Shown here one piece after another: positions 62,810 through 64,000 of a stretch of 64,000 bases of DNA. Source of the stretch: Bacteroidota bacterium (GTDB lineage Bacteria > Bacteroidota > Bacteroidia > Chitinophagales > Chitinophagaceae); contig JAEWJK010000014.1 of assembly GCA_023386555.1 (NCBI GenBank), forward strand, positions 1 to 64,000, read 5' to 3'. Below the pieces are notes generated by a model. The model searched no databases and was not told where the DNA came from. It worked only from the letters and a program-made list of their open reading frames with translations. Every line of letters begins with the position of its first letter. Positions within the stretch are counted from its first letter, which is position 1. Both the position numbers and the translations under genes were made by a program.

Positions 62810-63646
62810 ATGAAACCCTTATCCATCATTGCCGGGTTAATGTTTTTTTACTTCCAATCCTTTGGACAAGCTCCACGCTTTATTTTTCTTGATAGTCTTA
62901 CATACAACATAAGTCCTGTTTCTTCCAATGTTGTCAGATCTCAAGGTTATACAAGAACAGAAAGTTTTACAATTCGAAGTAAAGAAAAAGATACTTTACA
63001 ACATAGCACTTTCTTTTATGATGCTTTGGGAAGAACACGTTATACTTTATACAAGCACCACAAAACAGATACGCTAACAATTGAATTTAGCTATGATGAA
63101 TTAAACCGCGTGGTAAAAAGAAAAGGAATAAAACGAGGCAGGCAAAGCTTCGCATCAATATCTGAATACATTAACGATACATTGAAGATCAAAGACATTA
63201 ATTATTATGGTAAACAGGAGGCTTTAAAAGTATTAGTTTTCAATCCTCTCCTGCAATTGTTACATTATACCGTTTATGATAGTACCGGTAAACAAGTACA
63301 GGTAACTAATTACGAATACAACAGACAATTACTTCCTGAAAGAGTTATACAAACAACAGGTAGCCGAACCAGCTTTGATAATTTATATGAACATCATAAT
63401 AACAAAGGAGGCAGAATAGTGAAAATTTATGAGATGTTCGGTGGATATAAAAGACTTATTGAAAAAATTGTTTACAATAGCAAAGGGCAATTGATAAAAA
63501 CTATTTCTTATGATTATTATTATAAATCCAAAAAATTTACAGCAGAACTTGAATACAATACTGATGGCAGTATAAAATTATACAAGGGAATGTATCATTA
63601 CAGTGGTTATTCCTTTAAGCAGTATTTCTTTCATTATAAAGATTAA
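62810..63646 (+). CDS. Secreted protein with YD/RHS-like repeats, unknown function
   Basis: 278 residues with a signal peptide (~1-19, QSFGQ). The mature part is beta-rich with irregular Tyr-rich repeats (HSTFFYDALGRTRYTLY; IEFSYDELNRVVKRKG; KIVYNSKGQLIKTISYDYYY; AELEYNTDGSIKLYKG), like single YD-repeat units of RHS proteins, but it lacks a full RHS core. No enzyme motif. Function unknown; it converges with the M20 gene, overlapping its stop by four bases. Confidence 0.6.
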   Translation: MKPLSIIAGLMFFYFQSFGQAPRFIFLDSLTYNISPVSSNVVRSQGYTRTESFTIRSKEKDTLQHSTFFYDALGRTRYTLYKHHKTDTLTIEFSYDELNRVVKRKGIKRGRQSFASISEYINDTLKIKDINYYGKQEALKVLVFNPLLQLLHYTVYDSTGKQVQVTNYEYNRQLLPERVIQTTGSRTSFDNLYEHHNNKGGRIVKIYEMFGGYKRLIEKIVYNSKGQLIKTISYDYYYKSKKFTAELEYNTDGSIKLYKGMYHYSGYSFKQYFFHYKD

Positions 63647-64000
63647 ATTTTAATAGAAGCACCCAGCCAGGCCATCATTCCCATTCCAACTTCAATTGCG
63701 TTTTCATCTACATTAAATAACGGTGTATGAACATTATGAATGATACCCGCTGGTTCGTTACGAACGCCAAGCCGATAAAAACATCCGGGTATTAATTGAG
63801 TATAATATCCAAAATCTTCTGCACCCATTCTCACTTCTGTCTCTTCTACATTGTTTTTGCTGATGTACTCTTCAGCTGATCTCCAGCATTGTTCTGTGAG
63901 CTTATCATCATTATCAACACAGGGATAACCCACATCAATATGCAGATCAATTTCAGCACCCATTGAATGCACTAATTCAGTTGCATGTTTGGTAATAAGC
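63643..64000 (-). CDS. M20 family amidohydrolase, C-terminal part (partial)
   Basis: The frame is open to the right edge (it reads LITKHATELVHSMGAEIDLH inward), so this is the C-terminal ~118 residues. RMGAEDFGYYTQLIPGCFYRLG is the M20 metal-binding Glu-Asp motif, and IIHNVHTPLFNVDENAIEVG the late His. This fits N-acyl-amino-acid or hippurate-type amidohydrolases. The start lies outside the window. Confidence 0.9.
   Translation of the reverse strand, partial: LITKHATELVHSMGAEIDLHIDVGYPCVDNDDKLTEQCWRSAEEYISKNNVEETEVRMGAEDFGYYTQLIPGCFYRLGVRNEPAGIIHNVHTPLFNVDENAIEVGMGMMAWLGASIKI

Overview
The window is AT-rich DNA from a member of the Bacteroidota, most likely a Chitinophagaceae-type environmental saprophyte. 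This is inferred from two SusC/SusD pairs, type IX secretion (T9SS) C-terminal sorting domains on several secreted enzymes, LytTR and Y_Y_Y-type regulators, and a lack of Shine-Dalgarno sequences. No rRNA, tRNA or CRISPR array was found. The core of the window is plant cell-wall polysaccharide use.

Left edge (1-1180): a short incoming minus-strand reading frame, a non-coding stretch rich in hairpins that may be the 5' part of a group II intron or another structured RNA, and a gene that has lost its 5' end. Then a large adhesin-like T9SS protein (1181-3097).

Region 3183-16734 is a beta-glucan utilization locus. A minus-strand operon runs SusC, SusD, a PKD surface lipoprotein, GH16, GH5-CBM and GH3. 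Diverging from it is a membrane-spanning regulator with a beta-propeller sensor, a Y_Y_Y domain and a LuxR-type HTH. The shared promoter region carries four copies of a CACTACATCA-type direct repeat. GH16 endo-cleavage, GH5 trimming and GH3 release of glucose fit beta-1,3- or mixed-linkage glucan.

Region 16987-55565 is a large pectin (homogalacturonan) regulon. It holds pectate lyases (two PL1, one PL9), a GH28 polygalacturonase, three CE8 pectin methylesterases, a CE12 acetylesterase, a GH105 unsaturated-uronyl hydrolase, a GH43, a SusC/SusD pair and a hexuronate transporter. A full intracellular route to pyruvate and glyceraldehyde-3-phosphate is present: UxaC, UxaB, UxaA for galacturonate; KduI, KduD for unsaturated uronate; then KdgK and Eda. 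A LacI-family regulator (52192-53223) sits beside the SusC gene. Seven operator-like sites with a GCAAWCGW core lie upstream of most transcription units, which suggests one local regulon.

Region 55649-64000 is more ordinary: two M28 peptidases, a Spy-like periplasmic protein, a DUF4112 membrane protein, a GH10 xylanase lipoprotein, a LytS/LytTR two-component pair, a secreted protein of unknown function and the C-terminal end of an M20 amidohydrolase.

A dispersed palindromic repeat family (arms built on GTACAAG...GACRCAACGA) occurs in several intergenic gaps of the pectin region and upstream of the xylanase. It also explains why some open frames appear to extend too far upstream.
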